From assembly GCA_009780765.1 (NCBI GenBank), contig WQZK01000058.1:1-9124 (forward strand): a stretch of DNA of 9,124 bases, given 5' to 3'. The notes beneath the pieces are model-generated. The model had not been told where the DNA came from. It saw only the letters and a program-made list of their open reading frames with translations, and ran no database searches. Made by a program: the position numbers and the translations under genes. This DNA is from Defluviitaleaceae bacterium (GTDB taxonomy: Bacteria; Bacillota; Clostridia; Lachnospirales; UBA5962). Below are positions 6,208 to 9,124 of the stretch, piece after piece. Each line of letters starts with the position of its first letter. The first letter of the stretch is position 1.

Positions 6208-7533
6208 TTATAGCAGTGATGTTTGCCCGGTTAAAGCACTCTGGGCTTTGCGTGCATTATACAGGGTTTTCTCTATATCTATGGTAGTAAATTCGCCTTT
6301 TTCATACAAAACTTTTCCACGGCAAATTGTCATTTCTACATCGCGTCCACTTGTGGAGTATGCTAAATTTAAGATCGGGTCATAACAAACGGTCTGGCGA
6401 GGGTTGTCAAAATCTATTAGTAAAATATCTGCGTCAAAACCTTCTTTTATTATGCCACTTTCCTGTGCGCGCCCCTGTGCCTTGGCGCCATTTACAGTAG
6501 CCATTGCCAAAGTCTTGGCTGCCGGTAATGCAGTAGGGTCGCATAAAGCATACTTCTGTAATATGGAAGCTATCTTTAACTCTTCAAACATATCATGGGA
6601 ATTATTCGAGGCCACACCATCTGTACCCAAGGCTACGTTTATACCGGCATCCGTCATTTTTTGTATAGGCGCAAGTCCGCTTGCAAGTTTTAAATTAGAA
6701 ATTGGATTGTGGGCAACAGTTACATTTTTTTGTGCAAGTATTTCAATGTCCTCGTCTGTAACCCATACAGCATGAGCAGCAGTTGTTTGCACATCAAAAA
6801 CCTTATGCTTAGCAAAAACTTGCGCCGGCGTCATACCAAAATTTTTTATACAGTTTTCGTGCTCGGTTTTGGTTTCAGATAAATGGACGTGCATGCCAAG
6901 TCCATGCTTGTGGGTAAATTCCATTACCTGCGCCCATGCAGGCGGATGAGATGTATACACACCATGTATGGACGCATCAATTTTTATGCGCCCATCTTCT
7001 TTATTGTGATATTTTTCTATTGCTTTTAATGATTGCGCATACACATTGTCTTTATAAAAGTCATAGCTGTCTTTATCGAACCCTATTACAGCGTTGCTTA
7101 CGTTAGCCATTACACCGGCATCATAAGCTGCATCTGCTACAATATCCATAAAAAAATACATATCTGTAAAAGAAATTGTACCGGATGAAATCATTTCCGC
7201 AATTGCAAGATCTGTACCTGTACGAAGCAGTTTTGGCGTCCAGTTTCGCTCTGCGGGGAAAATATAGTTAAATAGCCAGTCTTCCAAGTTTAGGTCGTTT
7301 GCATAACCGCGAAACATTGCCATTGCCGCATGTGAATGGCAATTGTACAAGCCGGGCATTAGCACCTTTCCAGTGCCGTCAATTGTACGCACTGGCGAAG
7401 GGGCGCTATAGGGTTTTGCCGTATCTGCAATGTATGCGATTTTTCTTCCGTTAATACCTACATCAACATTGGTTAAGATAGGTTTTTTCGGATCCATTGT
7501 TACTACCGTTATGTTTTTAAATAAAATATCCAT
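6208..7533 (-). CDS. mtaD: 5'-methylthioadenosine / S-adenosylhomocysteine deaminase
   Basis: A 441-residue cytosolic amidohydrolase of the TrzA/AtzA/MtaD group. Family members hydrolyse the 6-amino group of methylthioadenosine and S-adenosylhomocysteine to the inosyl forms plus ammonia, a route that removes these inhibitory products of SAM metabolism. Metal ligands are in place: H66-x-H68 in NCHSH, H217 in MHVHLSE, and D305 in TDG. E220 and H254 match the expected catalytic and substrate-binding positions. The N- and C-terminal segments (about 1-60 and 365-420) form the usual small beta domain, and the length is typical. GAGAGGA lies 8 nt before the ATG, and a consensus promoter is present at 7567-7595. 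Related guanine or chlorohydrolase members look similar, so substrate choice is inferred from overall likeness. No SAH- or MTA-recycling gene is next to it. Confidence 0.88.
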   Translation of the reverse strand: MDILFKNITVVTMDPKKPILTNVDVGINGRKIAYIADTAKPYSAPSPVRTIDGTGKVLMPGLYNCHSHAAMAMFRGYANDLNLEDWLFNYIFPAERNWTPKLLRTGTDLAIAEMISSGTISFTDMYFFMDIVADAAYDAGVMANVSNAVIGFDKDSYDFYKDNVYAQSLKAIEKYHNKEDGRIKIDASIHGVYTSHPPAWAQVMEFTHKHGLGMHVHLSETKTEHENCIKNFGMTPAQVFAKHKVFDVQTTAAHAVWVTDEDIEILAQKNVTVAHNPISNLKLASGLAPIQKMTDAGINVALGTDGVASNNSHDMFEELKIASILQKYALCDPTALPAAKTLAMATVNGAKAQGRAQESGIIKEGFDADILLIDFDNPRQTVCYDPILNLAYSTSGRDVEMTICRGKVLYEKGEFTTIDIEKTLYNARKAQSALTGQTSLL

Positions 7534-7566
7534 TTGGGTTGTCCTCTCTCATACTTATTAGGGAAA

Positions 7567-7595
7567 ATAGTAACCTTATCTGCAGCCCATGTCAA
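7567..7595 (-). promoter_or_regulatory. Sigma-A promoter of mtaD
   Basis: On the minus strand a perfect TTGACA (7595-7590), a 17-nt spacer and TACTAT (7572-7567). The expected start near 7560 leaves a leader of about 27 nt with the ribosome binding site, too short for a riboswitch. Expression therefore looks constitutive. Confidence 0.7.
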
Positions 7596-7620
7596 TTGCT
7601 GAAAATCTGAGAAAAAATAT

Positions 7621-7664
7621 AAAAAAATGAGAGGACACATTGCTTACGCCGCGCCACTCTCATT
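7621..7664 (-). terminator. Intrinsic terminator after the Gly/Arg-rich protein gene, probably two-way
   Basis: AATGAGAG (7626-7633) and CTCTCATT (7657-7664) form a perfect 8-bp stem. On the minus strand the stem runs into seven T residues (7627-7621). On the plus strand it is followed by C and seven T (7666-7672), so it can act both ways. The 23-nt GC-rich loop is longer than usual. It separates the small gene from mtaD. Confidence 0.8.
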
Positions 7665-7750
7665 CTTTTTTTGAAGCTTACAAGACATCCCATCTTTGGA
7701 TAATCTAATTCAAGTACCCAGTGACACTAGGCACTTGAAATTTTTTTTAA

Positions 7751-8107
7751 CTAGATTGCGTTGTGTGTGAAGCTTACAATTTTACATACTGGTATCTCGG
7801 TTACGCTTCCCAACCAGTTCCAATGTCTGCCACGTCCGCGTCCACGTCCGCCGCCGCAAGGGCCACGGCCACAGCCGCCACGTCCGCCTTCAAACTCGCC
7901 TTCAAATACAGGGAAACCGCCGCAGCAGGCGCTTCCGATTGGGCAGCTTGGTGGTGCGCCAATGTCTGTTATAAGTCTTACACAGCCGCCACAAATACCT
8001 GCTAAAACGCCGGTAAAGCCATTGCCTGAAAGACCACCGCTTGTTGTAAAAATAGTTACTGTTTGCCCGATATAACGAGCCATGCTTTCAACTAAGAATT
8101 CACCCAT
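7751..8107 (-). CDS. Small Cys- and Gly/Arg-rich protein, possible spore-coat protein with a split Sm-like barrel
   Basis: A 118-residue protein I cannot assign by name. Residues 10-50, ARYIGQTVTIFTTSGG then GFTGVLAGICGGCVRLI, show the strand pattern of small Sm-like barrels found in Bacillus and Clostridium coat-associated families. The final strand, EIPVCKIVSF (104-113), fits the closing strand of such a barrel. Between them lies a low-complexity insert (about 68-95) rich in Gly, Arg and Cys, ending GRGRGRGR. Eight cysteines (39, 42, 55, 61, 62, 79, 84, 108) suggest disulfide cross-linking or metal binding. There is no signal peptide or membrane segment. The frame is open to 8167, but the ATG at 8107 has a near-perfect AAAGGAGG 6 nt upstream. 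No sigma-A promoter with two good boxes is seen, so a sporulation sigma factor is possible; I did not find a clear SigE, SigG or SigK site. A coat role is an inference. Confidence 0.75.
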   Translation of the reverse strand: MGEFLVESMARYIGQTVTIFTTSGGLSGNGFTGVLAGICGGCVRLITDIGAPPSCPIGSACCGGFPVFEGEFEGGRGGCGRGPCGGGRGRGRGRHWNWLGSVTEIPVCKIVSFTHNAI

Positions 8108-8291
8108 GAGAATCCTCCTTTTAGTTATTTTAGCTGACGCCGGCAGGCAGTGCGTTTCCATCACCACCCACCTGCGCCTAATCTATATAAAGGAATCTCA
8201 GACCTATTAGGAATGTTTTAAATTAACTTTTCATCGCGCCCCTGTTTATAGGCCTTTACTTTCCTTGTACATACTATGTAATGTTGTCCTG

Positions 8292-8319
8292 TTGTGTTAC
8301 TGCGTTATTATGTTATACT
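8292..8319 (+). promoter_or_regulatory. Promoter of the PPK2 gene
   Basis: TTGTGT (8292-8297), a 16-nt spacer and TATACT (8314-8319), with TG at 8311-8312 giving an extended -10. Transcription would start near 8326, leaving a leader of only about 17 nt holding the AAGGTGA ribosome binding site. Confidence 0.6.
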
Positions 8320-8342
8320 TCTTGTTGGAAGGTGAACGAAAA

Positions 8343-9124
8343 ATGCTAACTAATGTAGATTTAAGCAAAACCCTAGACAAAAAAGAATATAAAGAAACCT
8401 TATTGCGTCTAGAAGAAACATTAACCCATTTGCAGCAAAAAGTGCGTGAAGAGAATTTGCCTGTTATTTTGGTCTTTGAAGGCTGGGGTGCATCCGGCAA
8501 AGGCACTTACATCTCCCGGGTAACAAACCCCCTAGACCCACGTTATTTTGACGTACGCACCACGGGCAAAGTTACAGAGGACAAGCTCATGCGTCCATTT
8601 TTATGGAGCTTTTGGACATATCTGCCCCCAAAAGGGCAAATCGTAATTATGGACAAAAGTTGGCATCGGTTAATTTTGCCAGGAGTGCGGGAAGACTGGC
8701 AGCTTTCAAGTATGGAAGCCCACGGCTTTCATGTTGATGTAAACAATTTTGAGCGCCAGCTTAACGACGATGGGTATCTCATCATTAAATTCTTCCTTCA
8801 TATTGGTAAGGATGAGCAGCGCCGCAGATTTAAAAAACTTGAAAAAGATCCAAATACCTCTTGGCGCGTACGCCCTCACGACTGGGCACAAAACGACAAT
8901 TACGAGCATAACCTGCACCTTTTTGAAAAACTATTAAAAATGACTTCAAGTGAAGAAAGTCCGTGGCACATAATTCCGGCAGAAGACAAGCGTTTTGCTA
9001 CCTGTAAAATAATGCGCACAATCATCAATTCCGTTGAGGAAAAGCTAAAAAACCGTACAAAAATAAAAACGCCAACGATTACTATCCCGAATATCTCCCC
9101 GACTCTACAAAAAATTTCACCAGA
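8343..9124 (+). CDS. Polyphosphate:AMP phosphotransferase, PPK2 family (N-terminal part)
   Basis: The first 260 codons of a gene that continues past the right edge. Family members move phosphate between polyphosphate and nucleotides. The N-terminal pattern LSKTLDKKEYKETL, FEGWGASGKGT (Walker A, residues 45-55), LDPRYFDV, RPFLWSFW and IVIMDKSWHR (100-109) matches the first half of the tandem-domain AMP phosphotransferases of about 500 residues. Two usual PPK2 residues are changed: the Asp of GWDAAGKG is G49, and the Arg of the DRSW motif is K105. As I recall, the first domain of two-domain PPK2 enzymes is catalytically degenerate and the second does the work, so these changes fit a tandem protein whose active half lies outside the window. 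The ATG at 8343 follows AAGGTGA by 7 nt. Confidence 0.85.
   Translation, partial: MLTNVDLSKTLDKKEYKETLLRLEETLTHLQQKVREENLPVILVFEGWGASGKGTYISRVTNPLDPRYFDVRTTGKVTEDKLMRPFLWSFWTYLPPKGQIVIMDKSWHRLILPGVREDWQLSSMEAHGFHVDVNNFERQLNDDGYLIIKFFLHIGKDEQRRRFKKLEKDPNTSWRVRPHDWAQNDNYEHNLHLFEKLLKMTSSEESPWHIIPAEDKRFATCKIMRTIINSVEEKLKNRTKIKTPTITIPNISPTLQKISP

Noticed and set aside
7761..8075. Plus-strand frame rich in proline opposite the Gly/Arg-rich gene
   Set aside because: The proline tract is the mirror of the Gly/Arg codons of the minus-strand gene, which has a near-perfect ribosome binding site and a terminator.
1..9124. CRISPR array, insertion sequence or integrase
   Set aside because: No regularly spaced direct repeats, no transposase or recombinase motifs and no terminal inverted repeats with target duplications were seen on either strand.

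Overview
The window looks like chromosome of a spore-forming, moderately AT-rich Firmicute, most likely a clostridium-like gut or environmental organism. This rests on the strong AGGAGG-type ribosome binding sites, consensus sigma-A promoters, a tRNA-Leu without encoded CCA, a Gly/Arg/Cys-rich protein that resembles spore-coat proteins, and the families present. No 16S rRNA or other marker is visible, so the assignment is an inference.

Left part (1-2616): the first codons of a minus-strand gene, probably a LytTR-type regulator, sit behind a promoter whose -10 box is one arm of a perfect inverted repeat. After a structured, gene-free stretch, a well-formed promoter drives two plus-strand genes 19 nt apart: an AAA_14/DUF4143 ATPase and a DUF5710-type protein with two CxxC pairs. 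A gene-free stretch follows, with several inverted repeats, two of them interleaved as in a pseudoknot.

Middle (2617-6022): a single large minus-strand gene encodes about 999 residues: an N-terminal calcineurin-like metallophosphoesterase, a central STAND/NACHT-like P-loop NTPase and a long helical C-terminus. This effector + switch NTPase + sensor layout is typical of NLR-like anti-phage proteins and makes it the best candidate in the window for a little-described system. The accessory-looking left part ends at the 3' side of a tRNA-Leu(UAA), a common integration site, though no integrase or att repeat is visible.

Right part (6029-9124): ordinary chromosomal genes. These are tRNA-Leu with its own promoter and terminator, an MTA/SAH deaminase (mtaD) with a consensus promoter, a small Cys-rich protein that looks like an Sm-like barrel split by a Gly/Arg-rich insert and ends in a strong terminator, and the N-terminal half of a tandem-domain PPK2 polyphosphate:AMP phosphotransferase running off the right edge. 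The genes here appear to be separate transcription units; only the ATPase/DUF5710 pair looks like an operon.
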